64,000 nucleotides of DNA from Gnetum montanum (lineage: Eukaryota; Streptophyta; Gnetopsida; Gnetales; Gnetaceae). Position 1 is the stretch's first letter. Each line of letters begins with the position of its first letter. Below are positions 33,966-46,860 of this stretch, piece by piece. A program made the position numbers and the translations under genes. The stretch lies in assembly GCA_015680685.1 (NCBI GenBank), contig MNCI01006837.1, positions 238,552 through 302,551 of the forward strand. The letters are read 5' to 3'. The notes below the pieces were generated by a model. The model worked only from the letters and a program-made list of their open reading frames with translations, had not been told where the DNA came from and did not search any database.

Positions 33966-35072
33966 TGTATTTGTAGCATCATCGTGTCCAACCATTCTAC
34001 TGATCCTTTGGAGCACTTTCCATCGATGCAGCATTTGGAGCACTTGCAACATCATCACCTTGGCACTTTCACTGGCTTCCCAAGCACTTGCAATTGGCAT
34101 AACATTTCATGCATTTGCAGCATCTTCACATCCAGTACTTGTAGCATCTTCACATTTGACATTTTCACTTGCATTTTACATTTGTAGTTTGCTTGTCTTC
34201 TCAGAGTTGTGTATGCAGGATGAAGCCTCAGAGGTGATCATGCAAAGATGCATCTCATCATAGTAGCTAGTCACCACATTACTCCAATTTACATGATTGG
34301 GCTAGCAAAGCCGCTCAAGAGTGCACATCCCCCTCATCTTATTTTATCCTACACACATTCACTCCCACATTCCCATATCCTCTTGCATTTTCCGCATTTC
34401 CCTGCATGCAAACCCTTTGATGCATACACATTGTAAATGCACATGGCATACGCTCTTCACATCATGTTGTAGAACACATGGTAGATGTAGTGTAACTCAT
34501 CCCATGGGGAGCCTCTATTGGCTAGTCAAGGTCCAAGTGGATGTAACACAACTCATCTCAGGGAGGAAACACCTGTCCTATAGGCATGATATGGTTGCAT
34601 CAAAGAAAATACCATCCTATGGTGTGCAGTCCTCTCAATGGTCCACACCTTGTAGCTAGTATTTAGTAGTAAGCTGAACCTAATAGAGGTTCACCTCATA
34701 GTAAAGCACAGGAGAAAAAGTAAAAGGAAAAAAAAAGAATAGGGAAAAGCACATTCCCAAGCAAATTGACAATGTTGTAGCTTCACAACTAGCCTAGCCT
34801 TTGATCAACTTTGAATTTCTCATAAGCACTCTAACGAGAGGTCAACGCTTTAGGGGCAAGCCACTTCATGCCATGGTCATCGTTAGCCATGCTAACTTTG
34901 CATCTTACGTTAGGATACATTATTTCTATTTTATTTTCTTTGCTTACATTTCATCTCCCTAGCACATTGCCTACACACTTTTCCCCAGCATACCCTTATC
35001 CACAACACTCTTAAACATGGTGGAATGACACTTGATCTAGTACTAACAAGCGATGCTGGTGCCACATCTATT
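33966..35072 (+). other. Element E 3' non-coding region
   Basis: No domain is recognisable. Positions 33990-34190 hold a degenerate repeat of about 22 bp (GCACTTGCAGCATCTTCACA-like). The remainder is unique AT-rich sequence leading to the hairpin. Confidence 0.6.
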
Positions 35073-35152
35073 GTGGTGTTTTGCAATTCTTTGTCGATAT
35101 CTCTTGGACCACTCCTCTAGACGTCAACAAAGAGGGGCCATTGAAACACCAC
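35073..35152 (+). promoter_or_regulatory. Polypurine-tract hairpin, copy 3 (element E)
   Basis: The left arm is GTGGTGTTTTGCAATTCTTT and the right arm ends AAACACCAC. The purine tract AACAAAGAGGGGCCAT ends at 35141 and the LTR starts TGAAACACC at 35142. Bases in the arms are strongly conserved with copies 1 and 2; the apex is less so. Confidence 0.8.
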
Positions 35153-36561
35153 AAAATTTTGAGTCTTAACATCTCAACTACAAATTTGGCTAAGTGTCAA
35201 AATGGTGGCACTTTGCCCAAATTTTTCTAAGTGTTGAGTGTAGTTAGCTCGAATTACCAGATTTGCAAAATTTTTCTAAGTGTTAGAATGATGGCACTTT
35301 CTACAAATTTTCCTAAGTGCAAGGATCACACTCTCCACTGCAGTAGAGCATAATTAGTTTCAATGGAAAATCTTTTTCAATTTTGGCTAAGTGTTTGAAT
35401 AAGGTCCAAATCTTCAAAATTTTTTAAAGTGTTGTGCTATGCTTGGAACTATAACTACTATGCTTGACATTGTAGCAACTACACTGTACTATGCTTGAGA
35501 GCATAGCAAGCATATCCAACACATAAATGGCTAGTTTTACAAAATTTTTCTAAGCCTTGTGCTATGCTCAACATTGTAGCTACTATGCTTTGCTACTCGT
35601 GAGAGTGTAGCAAGTGTAGCCAACACACAAATGGCCAGTTTTTCAAAATTTTTCTAGTTGTTGTGCTGCTACACTTGCCATTATAGTTGCTATGCTCTTC
35701 CTAACTACCACACCACCATGTGGTGCTTGATCTACATTTTGGGCTAACCCTAGCCCTATAAATATCCCTGGACCCCCAATGTTTTAGGGGTTGGTAGTTG
35801 GTACTTTCATTTGACATTTGGCATTTTTGCATCTTATCACTTAGCTTCATGGGAAAATGAGATCTAGAGCACACCACACCAGTAGAGAGGCATCCCTACA
35901 CTGCATGGTACATCGTAGTCTTATTGCAGCCTTGCACTACATGGTACATCGTAGCCTTGTAGAACATCGCATGGTACATCACAGAGGCCAACCCAGCAGG
36001 TGTGGTTCATCATGGTGAGTACCAGGCTTCATGTCCTGACATCATCGAGACTGTGACTATGCTCCCACTATTCTTGTTATACACTATGTACCTTCTAAGA
36101 TCCTTTTGGAGTTAACTACACTCCCATTTGGGGTGGTGTTCTCTCTCCTATTTCTTGCATTTTCTTGCATTTTTGTTGCATCTTATTGCACTTTTTCACA
36201 CATTGTCACATTGTACTATGCTTAGGCAGTAGTCTTCATAGGTTGACATCCTTATTTCAGTTGAAACCCTTAGCTACACTCGTCCCCATTCCATGGCTAC
36301 ACTCTATACTTAGCACCATGAATTATTGCTTTGACACTTAACTCCATTTCATGTTGCTTGCATTTGCATTTTGGCTAACTACACCACCCTTGATTGCACC
36401 CAATACCTTAGTTGTAGTTGGTAAAGTCCTTGTTCGATCAATAAGACCATCCAAGTTACTTTTCCTCTATTTTCCAGCAAGGCCCTCACGTAGAGGTGGG
36501 GCTAGGTTATGCACCTTCGAACCCCTTAGTGTTCCAGCTACTGATGTTTTCGGTTGTTACA
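35142..36561 (+). repeat. Element E 3' LTR
   Basis: 1420 bp starting TGAAACACCAC and ending GTTGTTACA. The TATA box is CTATAAATA near 35756. It is followed by TATGT, the target duplication. It retains a stretch (near 36450-36480) absent from the 5' LTR. Confidence 0.92.
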
Positions 36562-36566
36562 TATGT

Positions 36567-38741
36567 CTCTTGGATTCATGTTATTTTTTTGTTTCTAGAA
36601 ATTTTCTTTTTCTTTTCCTAGAATCCTAAAGCTTAAAGAACTATACATACCTATCATGCTTAGTCTTTCAATCATGCATTCATGATCATTACAACCTACA
36701 GAAACATGAGGAAGCTAAATCAAATGTTAATCTTCAAGTAAACCTTTATCCTTATCTTTGAAATTTTTTGAGTATATTAGTAAGATAATAATTCGTTCCT
36801 TTAAGCTTCATGAAGTATTTTTCTCTCTTGTTATATTTTCATGTTTTAATTTTTAATTTTTTATATTTAGTAACTTGTGTTTGTGCTCTAACAATATTGT
36901 TGATGCTAAGTTTTTCCATTTTTTGCATTAGTTTTTTTTGTTGGTTCCACCGATTATAACTTTAATGCTAGTACATTGTGAATTAAATTCCTTTGTTTCC
37001 CTATGATGTGTGTAGATCAAAATCTAAACATAGATTAACTACAATCTTCATTCTAAACTAGTGTGAATTGGTGCAACCTAATCATAAGAACATTGTGATT
37101 TGCATTAGTTGAAATTAGTTTGGAATGTGTTAAATGTAACTCAAATCTTCTATATTTTTCCTAATAGTAATTTCATGAGTAAACCATTGCTATTGTATCT
37201 ACTTTTTCTACTTACCTTCAATGGTCAAAGGATTGGATGCTTCATCATCCTTACTTCACCTAGTTTGAGCTCTTTTAAAATTCCATGGGAATTTTGATCC
37301 ATCTACATTAGCTTTGACCTTGACCTTAAAGTATCCACTAGTACTTTAAGTGAAGGAAGTCATCATCCTATTTTGGTATGCTACCATCTTCAACATTTCT
37401 TATTAAATTTAATGTTTCCTTGGTAGTAATGGCCTCCTTGACATCTAATATTAGTATCAGCATTACTTAATCTAGGAGGTTTTAAACAAAAATTTCTACA
37501 CCATTATGATCTTCAACAATCACATCATTATTTATAGATGATATTTGTAGGAATGAGGTAGTGTCACCATTAGCATCAATGCCAAATTTAAGTTTTAGAA
37601 CATAGTCATTATTCCTCACTAATGGTTGACATCAACATTAATAGGGATGATGATGGTAGCTTTAAGCATCAATAATAGAAATGAGGGTTTCTAATCTTGA
37701 ATTCCATGATTTTCAAACTCCCTTAAGCTATAAATACCTATATTTCATGATTGTTTTAGGTTGAATTCTTAGCCATTGGAGAAATTTCTTGACGTTTTAA
37801 TTGAGATCCTAGTCTTTAGTTAGTGTTGAAGGAGAGCTTCAATATCACAGATTAATAGTCCTTAGCCATTTTTCATTAAGTCCACCTTAGTGTTTATCTT
37901 TAGCCCTATTGGATATCATTTTCACTAGCATTAGTAATTGATATCCCAATTGATGTTACAATCAAGATTATCATTACTACTTCTCCTACTAGTGATTTTA
38001 GCATCAACATACCATCAACTTTAGTTTTAGCCTTAGTAATGACATCAACATTAGATTCATTAGTCATAAGAACCTCAAATATATCATTTTATTAAATTTT
38101 ATTAGCCCTAGAATATTACTATGTTATCATCATTTCATTTTAAAGTGTATTATTGTATTAGTAACAATTTCTAAATCATTATCATTTCTTCATATGAAAA
38201 TCATTATACTAGTAGAAACATAATCATTCTTTTATTTATTGAGAAAGTGCACATCAATCCCTTCTTACACTTTGGTTTTCATGTCTTCAACTTTTCTCCT
38301 AGTATTTTTTCTTAGTCATCATTTTCTTGAATCCCTATTAGAATTATTTCATAGCTCATTAATTGTGCATCTACTAGTTTATTATCATTTCCTCAATTGT
38401 TTTTGATCTTGGATAGCAAGTTAAGTTTGTATTCAATTGGTAGCTCATTTTCCTTTATTTTGTGATCATTAATTTTGTGGGATTTCATTCTTAAGGTTAT
38501 GAGCATGAGTCAAGTGTTTACTACTTGGCAAGCATAGGTGTCATCTATGTGGTTGTCATGAAATAATTTTGTAGCAACATTTTTGATGCTAGGAAACATG
38601 CCTCTTGCCTATCTAGTACTTAATCCTTGTGTTAAAATTAATAGATTCTTTCTAGCATTCACTCTTATTTGCTTGAGCTACCTGATTCTTCCTTATCCTT
38701 GTTACTTTTTCAACCTCATCATGGTTCTCAATCTCTTTTTA
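36567..38741. other. Unassigned AT-rich sequence
   Basis: There is no supportable gene or motif. 37300-38450 is rich in ATCAACATTA-type short words and could be a heavily decayed element. Solo LTR F is inserted at its right end. Confidence 0.4.
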
Positions 38742-38746
38742 CCATT

Positions 38747-39460
38747 TGATGAGACGCGATATGCACAAGCCGCGATATCGCATCCCCTGCGATATCGTGT
38801 ACGCGATATCGTGATCCGCCACCAAATCTATAAATAAGAGGCGGCACTCCCCTCATTGTACATCCTAAGCTAGAAGTAGCAAAGCTTTGGTGGATTGATC
38901 ACCCCAGAGATAGAATATTTTCCATGTGCCCGCAGTAGGAGTCCCCCAAGTGAACAATTCTTTATTCGAGCAGCTTTGTACCTAAACGCAAGTTGTGTAC
39001 AGAAATAAAGATGAGCTTTGTGGATAAACCTTGCAGTATATGGATAGGTTTATTTAATGTTATTTATTGCTTTCCTAATAGCACAGCATGAGTACGACTT
39101 GGTTACGAGCATTGACGAATGTGTANNNNNNNNNNNNNNNNNNNNNNNNNNNNNNNNNNNNNNNNNNNNNNNNNNNNNNNNNNNNNNNNNNNNNNNNNNN
39201 NNNNNNNNNNNNNNNNNNNNNNNNNNNNNNNNNNNNNNNNNNNNNNNNNNNNNNNNNNNNNNNNNNNNNNNNNNNNNNNNNNNNNNNNNNNNNNNNNNNN
39301 NNNNNNNNNNNNNNNNNNNNNNNNNNNNNNNNNNNNNNNNNNNNNNNNNNNNNNNNNNNNNNNNNNNNNNNNNNNNNNNNNNNNNTGTGGAGTTCGACCG
39401 GATCGTGCGTGCTACGCTCGTTTCGTATGGTTGAGTGTAGGGGGACCTCGCCACTCATCA
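38747..39460 (+). repeat. Solo LTR F with perfect target duplication
   Basis: A single LTR of the TGATGAG...CTCATCA family, flanked by CCATT at 38742-38746 and 39461-39465. U3 has GCGATATCGC palindromes, and the TATA box is TCTATAAATAAG near 38827. No internal region is attached, so it arose by LTR-LTR recombination. The intact ends and duplication make it the freshest-looking insertion here. A 260-base run of N (39126-39385) interrupts it. Confidence 0.92.
39126..39385. other. Assembly gap (260 N)
   Basis: Run of N inside solo LTR F. The homologous part of the element B LTR (about 24680-25105) is longer than the gap, so the gap size is probably an estimate. Confidence 0.98.
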
Positions 39461-39465
39461 CCATT

Positions 39466-41723
39466 ATTTTATATTTTTATTAGTATGTGCAGCAACAGTA
39501 CTCATGGTAGAGCACAAATCATCATGTTTGACTAAGGATATGACTCATACAAGAGTTCCCATATTTTTAGGTTAATGCAGATAAGGACAAATTAGATATT
39601 TGTGAGCCCCATGTTTGTGCATATCAACACAATTGCTTCTGTCAACTACAATCATTAAGGTATGATGGTTTGATATTAGAGCATGGTTTTTTATCATTGA
39701 TTAGAGTTTTGTTTAAGTTTTTACTAGTGAAATCCAAGGAAGATAATGGAAAAATGGTCTTTTTAGCAAAAAATACAAAGTTTATAAGGTATGATTGTAA
39801 TTCCTAGTGATGCTTCCAACATTATTTTAGAAGTCTATGCTATAAGAATGTGCAATTTGAATTGCAAATTATTTTTCCAAATTGGTTACTTTATGACATA
39901 GAATATTTGGTTACAAGAAAGTGTATTTTTTAGAATAAGCTATCTTTTTGATTTTATGAAATTTTTAGGATCAATTTCTATGCTATAAGTAGGCATGTCT
40001 TAAGAATAAGAGTATGCAAAGTAGAAGTTGTATTTTCAGCTTTTTGAATATTTTAGAATGGATTTTATGATATAAGACAATTATTTTTTGAAAAAAAGAA
40101 AGAGTTGCATTTTTAGTTTAATGAAAATTATAAAAAAAATTTGGAATAAATTTTAATTTTGTTAAAAAAAATTAAATTTTTAATTTGGTAAGAATTATGA
40201 AAGATATGATGGGGATCCCCAAAAGCATAAGAAAAGATAAAAAATTATTGGAAGAAAAATCATGAAGAAGTTTTGGGTTTATGCATGATAATAAAGCATG
40301 TTATGGAACAAGGTTTAAGGTCAGAAGATACATGGTAGTGGTTACTCACCTTTAAGTTTAACAAGATATTCTGGATCAAAAGGATTGATAAGTTTTACGG
40401 ATATCAACCTTAAAGTTATGGTTGCATGTGATAGTGTTCAAGTTTATCTTGAAGTGATAATCTTGTTTTCTATCTTCAAGAATGAAGATTTCATGAAGGA
40501 TGGAAGTGTGTAATATCTTGGTATCTAGAACCTAGGATCTCTACTTTATTAATTATTATTTATGCTTATTTATTAATCATAAGGTTGAATTTAATGATAA
40601 TATATCTATATAATGAGGTATTCTAGTGTATGCTTATACTCATTCCTTTCATACTTATTTATATTTAAACTTGAGATCTCTTATATTAATTATTATGCAT
40701 TTTGAGGATTAAACTCTTGACTCCTTATTTCCATGTTAATTTTTTTTATTTTTTTACATTTGGATTATTCTTTTATCATCTTACTAATCCTTGATGCTCT
40801 TAGATGAACAAATTGGAAGGATGGTGGTGGCTCATTGCTAATATTTTATTTATTTTTATATTTTTTATATTTTATTTTATTCTAAGGTTTTTAGAATAAA
40901 GTAAAGATATAGTAATGAGACATGTTAGATATTTTGGATTTATCCCAGTTATTCTTTTATGTTATCTTGAAATTCATTCTAAGACATGAGCTTATTCCAA
41001 TATTTTCTATATGACTTTTAACTTATTAGTTGACCAAATTATCATTTTGTGATACAATGTTACTTGATTTTAAAAATTAATTATTAAAATATCATTTTTA
41101 AAATTTCCCAAATCCAACCACTTATACCTATAAATACATCACAATATTGGCTTTCTTAGCATCAATTGTACATTTCTCTCTCTTTTACTCTTACTCGTGG
41201 CTATGTGTGGTAGATCTCTTGCTAATTACTAGATCTAAATTCATTATTACTTGACAAAGCATGGACCTCACTTGATCGTTTAAGGTAGAGAAAATATCCC
41301 TTATTCCATGATCTTTGTAAATAACTTTCTTTGTTAAAGATGCTTTCTAAATAAAAATAGATAATATCTACTCATTATAGTTGATCTAACCTTGATTTGA
41401 TGTTTTTATCTCTATTTTTTTCCTTTTTTGCTATTTTTGTGTTTCTTTGCTTTGCATTTTAACTTGATCATTCTTCCACATCATCTCTTATTGGTGTAAG
41501 TGAAAACTTGTAATGATGGTAACAAGTAGACATTTTGAACATGTATGATTGTGTTTGACATGTTGAAAGCTTGGTTTAGAATGCATTAAACATGATTTGC
41601 AAGAAGAAAAATTTTATGAGAATGGTTGGTACTTCATAATTGACTTTGGAGTTGGCCCATGAACATGTTATAGTTAGTATCAATTTTTTTTTGGTGATAG
41701 TGGGGATGGTAGATCTTAGGGTA
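39466..41723 (+). other. Decayed non-coding retroelement remnant (tentative)
   Basis: Near 39675-39692, TTTGATATTAGAGCATGG resembles a primer-binding site for initiator tRNA-Met (TTGGTATCAGAGC). Near 40485-40508, GAATGAAGATTTCATGAAGG followed by ATGGAAG resembles a chromovirus 3' end, and TGTGTAATATC just after it could start an LTR with a TATA box CTATAAATA near 41131. No coding domain lies between. Matching LTRs were not demonstrated. Confidence 0.35.
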
Positions 41724-43018
41724 TGAAACACCAAAATTCATGTTATGACTTGTAACTTTCACCATCCAACTTAAGGTAAGATTTTATTGTAACTATAAGT
41801 TTTGTGGCTTGTGAGTTGTTATCTTGAATACTTTAACTTTTTGGGGCTAAAAAATGCCTCATAAGTTGCTACTACCTTACTTCCCAAGTAAAAAAAGCAA
41901 TGTCATGTCTATATTTGGGTTTTGGAAGGCTAAAAATGCCTTGGGGACTACCATATTTAGCATTTTCATGGCTGTTATGGTGGCTATGGCCATGACTACG
42001 CTAGAGCTACACACACCTAGTGTTGGAGTTGTTGGGTTTTCCATTTTCCCATCAATAGCCAACATAGTCATCACAATTTCCAACAACTACAGCATGACCA
42101 ACATAGTCATCACAAATTTTTTGCAATCTTCACATGGCCAACGTAGTCACCATATTTCCCAGGAAATTTTAACAATGCCAGCATAGCTCTCCAAGGTCGA
42201 CATAGTCACAAAAGTCCATTTACTATTTTTAGTATTTGGTGTGATTTTGATGGACTTGGGGTGTTAAAATTTGTCAGAAATGGACAACTACATTGGGAAT
42301 AATGGCTTGTTACATTTGCAAACAACACCAATTTGTTAGCAATCATGGAAATAAAATTGTTGCCTAAAATAAGCAACCTTGAAGCCTATAAAAGCCAAAC
42401 TTGAACACATTATTTAGGTTTGGAACATTTTTGTAACCATAAAATTTTGGAAACCTTAAGCATTTTAAACCCATTTGGCATTTGCAAGACTTTTAAAGCA
42501 AATTAGAATCTACCTAGGCATCAAAAACTCTTAGTGTAGTCCTATTGCAACAAGAGTCAAACACCAACATTTACACCATTGATAACCAAAGTTGTAGATT
42601 CAAGCAAAACCTAGCAATGAGCTCTTAGTGATCAAAGTTGGGAAGTACCTGGATTGTGAAGTTCAATTGCAAAACACAACCTACTAGCTCCAATAGACTT
42701 CAAGCTCCATCCTAGTACGCTACTTATGCATATGAGCACACAATCTCTACTTCTTTGAACTTCATACTTTAAGCATTTTTCTATTTTGATAAAGTTTATC
42801 AGTTCATTTGTAGTACAAAATTCATTTCAAGTTTAATTTTGTGTTTATTTTCAATCAAATCTACAATTTCATTTTTTTTATCTCCATTTCCATTCTTCAA
42901 GTTCCTAGGTGATTAGCCAAATTGTCTAGGGCACCTTGAATACTCTTTCTCAGAGGCCCTTAGTATTCAAGGTCAAACTATTTTTGCACTTGGGATTTTT
43001 GGTCTTTCTAGCAGTTGA
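41724..43018 (+). repeat. Element G 5' LTR (tentative 3' end)
   Basis: It starts TGAAACACCAAAATTC, and the TATA box is CTATAAAAG near 42388. The end is placed at GCAGTTGA because the following ATTTTTTAGGTGC resembles the region after the 5' LTRs of C and E (ATTTTTTGGCAC). U3 has repeated CATAGTCATCAC words. No matching 3' copy is in the window. Confidence 0.55.
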
Positions 43019-44054
43019 ATTTTTTAGGTGCAATAGTTTTCTAGTGCTTGAATAAGGACCTTTGCCTGAATTCTCAACCCAAATTAATTAATCATTTTTA
43101 AAATTGAGTTTTCCACATTCCAAAACCTCAAAACCTACAAACATTTAATAGTTAATCCAACATTGATGTTCAATTCCCTATAATTAACATCCATCATAGT
43201 TGTTGTAGGTGATTTGGAGTTTTTGAAAAAATTTCATAGTAGCTACTATGCTCTATAAGACCAGTGTAGTTGACAATCAAAGCTACCTTTGTGTGTCCCA
43301 TAGGCTAGATTTGTTCTACCTCAACCACTCAAATCCCCTTGTTGTGAAATTTCTCAATAAACCCAACATTGGTGTTCAAATTCCCATAACTAAATACCCA
43401 ATGTAGTAGTTATGGGTGATTTGGGTTTCTACAATATTTTCACAACTGTTGGTAGATTCCTTAAAACCAACGTAGTGTACATTGAGACTTGAAATTTTTT
43501 CCCATTAAATCTTGCACATAGGATGTTCTAAGGGCTAGCATAGTTCTGTCTAGATACCCAAAATCCTACTACTGTGAAATCTTATGGAAAGCTAGTGTAG
43601 ACACCTCCAGGACTCCAACATAGTCCTTTGTGAAAACCAAAGTTTACATTTAATTTTTCAAAACTAGCATACATCTTCTAGGGTGGAAATATCCTCAACT
43701 TGATTTTACTAGGTAAAACCATAGCTCACCAACTACCCCAACATAGTTGGCTGTGATCTATTGCACACACTCTAACATAGATCTTGCTTGTAAAGCCAAC
43801 GTAGTTGGTTATGCCAAACCTATAACTTTCACACTTTTTTAGTGTGGTATACATCACTGCCACTGAAATTTGCACCACGTCTTTACTTGTAGTTTTACAC
43901 CATTTTTTAGCCATAATCCCTTTGCATCTTGGATAATTCCACTTGTTGGAATTTTTCCTAGATAATTAATTAATTATAAAATTTATTAAACCAGATTTAA
44001 ACTAGCAAACATGTCTTTCAGCTAGTTAAACATCTTGCCCCTTAACCTAACCAA
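43019..44054 (+). other. Element G leader
   Basis: Non-coding, with recurring CAACATAGTT or CAACGTAGTT words about every 60-120 bp. One copy of the 23-bp motif tail (GATTTAAACTAGCAAAC) lies near 43998. Confidence 0.45.
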
Positions 44055-46030
44055 TATGACATCTAACTAAGATGTTGTGAGGGTCTATGACCTGAAAGAC
44101 CTTATAGTAGCTAAGCGTAGGCAATCACTTAATCTAAGGGGGAAAAGCCCAGATTTTGTAGTCATAAATGAAAATTATTATAATTTCATCTATGCCAAAA
44201 TCCAGGTAGGCTTACTCATCCCACAGGTAGAGGTAGAATTCAAATGTGAGTATGAGCTCATTCACCATAATGGGAAGGAATACATTACTTTCTTGTATGA
44301 AAAAATATTGTTGTCTGATGCCCACACATGCATTATATCTCATCTAATTGAGATGGATGAGTAAGGTGGGAAGTCAAGCTTTGAGGGTCAACATGAGGAG
44401 TAGGATGAGTTTGAGGTGGAGCCTAAACCAAAAAGCTTCTTAGGGATCCTATTTCAACAATCGGCTCCCCAAGCCACTATACCCAACTCTATCTCTCCTA
44501 CCTCCTCCATGGGGCAATCCCCTCAACCTAATTCTCTAGTCTATCCAACCATGTTTGTGTTGGCACCCATTATAGTAGTCCATTAGGCACATTCTATGGT
44601 CCAAACATCCTCCCTTTGCTCCTCTATGTCTCTTGCCATGCAACCAAGGTTTGCATGGTCATCACCAATGGTCTTACCACTGCTTACCTCTTCTCCATAC
44701 TAGTAGGCCTCATAATGGGATCCCAAGTAACCCAAGGGTCACATACACCATTGTACCCTTTGTTTCCTAAATTCCTACTTTGACATCCTTATTGTTTGAT
44801 CCCCTTGCAACCATGATGATCCAACCTCTTCCTTCCATGCCGCAACCCATCGTGAAGCCACAAGTCTCTCAACTTACTCCACAACCTTTTGTATAGTTCC
44901 CTAGCCCACTAGAATGCCCCAAGCCCTAGATCAAGCATTCCAAATGATCCAGGATCTTACAGAAATGTTATGAAAGCTTAAAGATTCGACAATCCAAATA
45001 GTAAAAATAATGGACTTCTATCAGGATGATCTAATCAATCTTGCTATTCCATAGATAACTCTTCCATCAAGCATCCACATACCTCAATTTACCAAATACA
45101 ATGGTGAGGGTGATCCTAATGCCCACATTATAACCTTCTATTTTGAGTGTCTATTACTGCAAACCTAGCTACATACCATAATGTAGATTTTTCCTATTTG
45201 CCTTATTAGAAAAGCCTTAGACTAGTATTCTGCATTACCAAGAGGATTTATATCCTTGGTAGAAGATTTAATATCACAATCCATTAACCATTTCATGTAT
45301 AACTTGAAATCTGACATGACTCTTGACCAACTAATGAAGGTCAAGCAGGGACCCCTTAAGCCCATACAAAAGTTTATATAATGATAGAATGCTCTTCTAA
45401 ATGAGATTTAAAAACCAATAGCTAAGACTCACCTTCTCTCCATATTCAAGGGGCTAGTCAATGAATTTATTAAGTCAAATATTTACTATTTAGACCACGA
45501 TTACTGAGTTAAGCATTTTCTCAAACCAAGAACATAGAGGATGCCACTAAGGCCAGTCATAACCCCATCTATGTGGCGGACGAGAACCAACTCATACTAA
45601 AGAACAAGGAGAAGATGAAGAAAAATTAATTAGCCATGGAAAAAGAAAAAAAATAAAACAACATAGGGATCTAAAATGAATCAACCCAAGGCCTCTGCCA
45701 TCAATAATCAACAATCAACATTCTGGAGCCTCTACATCAATTAATACAAGGCCTAACTTTGAATGTTGACTGGTCCAAGGCTACCTTTTATTGTAAGGAT
45801 ACCATTGCCTATGCCTCTCAAGGAGCCTTTTGTGATCAAAGTGCCCCCTCCCACTAAAACTAAACCTACTATTACAATCAAACAATGTTGTCTTGAAGTG
45901 GCCAACACAATAGCTTATTTCCACCCAAACAACAACCAAAAATCCCCAAGCAAACAATGTAAGAAGCCCATGCCTAAGCCTAAGATTAAAGATAATAAGA
46001 AAGCCAAGACATAAAGGAGGTGGGCCTACT
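44055..46030 (+). pseudogene. Element G gag (broken)
   Basis: The N-terminal block RRQSLNLRGKSPDFVV then NYYNFIYAKIQVGLL matches element C. The capsid core (45060-45500) has FTKYNGEGDPNAHIITF, RKALD-YSALPRGF, LMKVKQGPLKPIQKFI and HLLSIFKGLVNEFIKS. A Lys/Pro-rich tail follows (45763-46014). Stops are frequent. The start at 44055 is the first Met before the conserved block. Confidence 0.8.
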
Positions 46031-46284
46031 AAAGGCCACTCCCATCTCATCTATTCTAATGAGTCCCAACACTTAGGTCACTTCAACTAGTTAATCATAG
46101 GAGGATCCCATACCATAAGGGAAGGGAAAAGAGGCCAAAACACAACCACTAAAGCATGAAGTTCACATCTTGGTATGCATGAAGGAAGTCAAGAACAAAA
46201 AAAATGAGAAGCCAACAAACAATGATAGGGACTTTGTCAATGCTATGGAATAGGTCAAGTAGTCACTAAAACATAAAAAAACAC

Positions 46285-46860
46285 CTTCCTTAGTCTAAAT
46301 GATCTTGTAATGACTTTTGCTGCATACTATGAAGCATTAGTGAAGATGTTGATCTCTATTCCTATCAGTGACCTTGCTAGAGAAGAGTCCATCCATGTAG
46401 TGATTGTACCACCTCCATCAAAGGAAGAAACAAAGTCAACAACACTAGTGTTTCATGATAGCAAAGTTAAGACTAATCCCTAGAATGGCAAGACAACCAA
46501 GGTTCCCCTTTTCATAAACATAAGGGTAGGATAGTACAAGGCACATAGGATGCATGTTGATGACAAAGAGGCAAACAATTTAATGTCTTATACCATCATA
46601 GAACATTTAGGTTTATTGGAGCATATGAAATATACATCAACTTCTACTCTTAAATGCTTCAATGGATCTTAGGTTGCTATAAAATGCTTCATTTCTTTGG
46701 ACTTTGTAGTAGGGGAATCATTCCCCATAATAGCCAACTTCTTGATGGTGGAAGAGACACTAGGATTCAATCTCATCTTAGGTAGGCCTTAGCTAATGTG
46801 GAGAATGGGGACACAAGTAATGAAAATGTCCACTTCACAAGGTAGCCAAGGGAAAAGATG
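46285..46860 (+). pseudogene. Element G first protease (lineage of element C)
   Basis: LNDLVMTFAAYYEALVKML leader, then RMHVDDKEANNLMSYTIIEHLGL and ETLGFNLILGRP. The active-site Gly of DDG is replaced by Lys. It is followed within 500 bp by a second, unrelated-lineage protease. Confidence 0.78.

Larger units (their letters stand above)
27717..36561 (+). mobile_element. Element E, 8.8 kb gag-protease-only relative of element C
   Basis: Complete element with LTRs 27717-29104 and 35142-36561 and target duplication GATGT (27712-27716) and TATGT (36562-36566). The 5' LTR start has decayed from TGAAACACCAC to TAAAATACCAC. It encodes gag and protease homologous to element C, then 2.1 kb of non-coding repeats and the polypurine-tract hairpin. 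No RT, RNase H or integrase trace exists between protease and 3' LTR. It is a non-autonomous derivative (the kind called TR-GAG), presumably mobilised by a C-like partner with the same cis-signals. Confidence 0.9.

Noticed and set aside
36567-38741. Candidate host gene in the longest element-free stretch
   Set aside because: No reading frame of useful length, splice pattern or domain was found; the sequence is AT-rich with short repeated words.
39050-39535. Open reading frames of 125-138 codons
   Set aside because: They consist almost entirely of the 260-N gap and carry no information.
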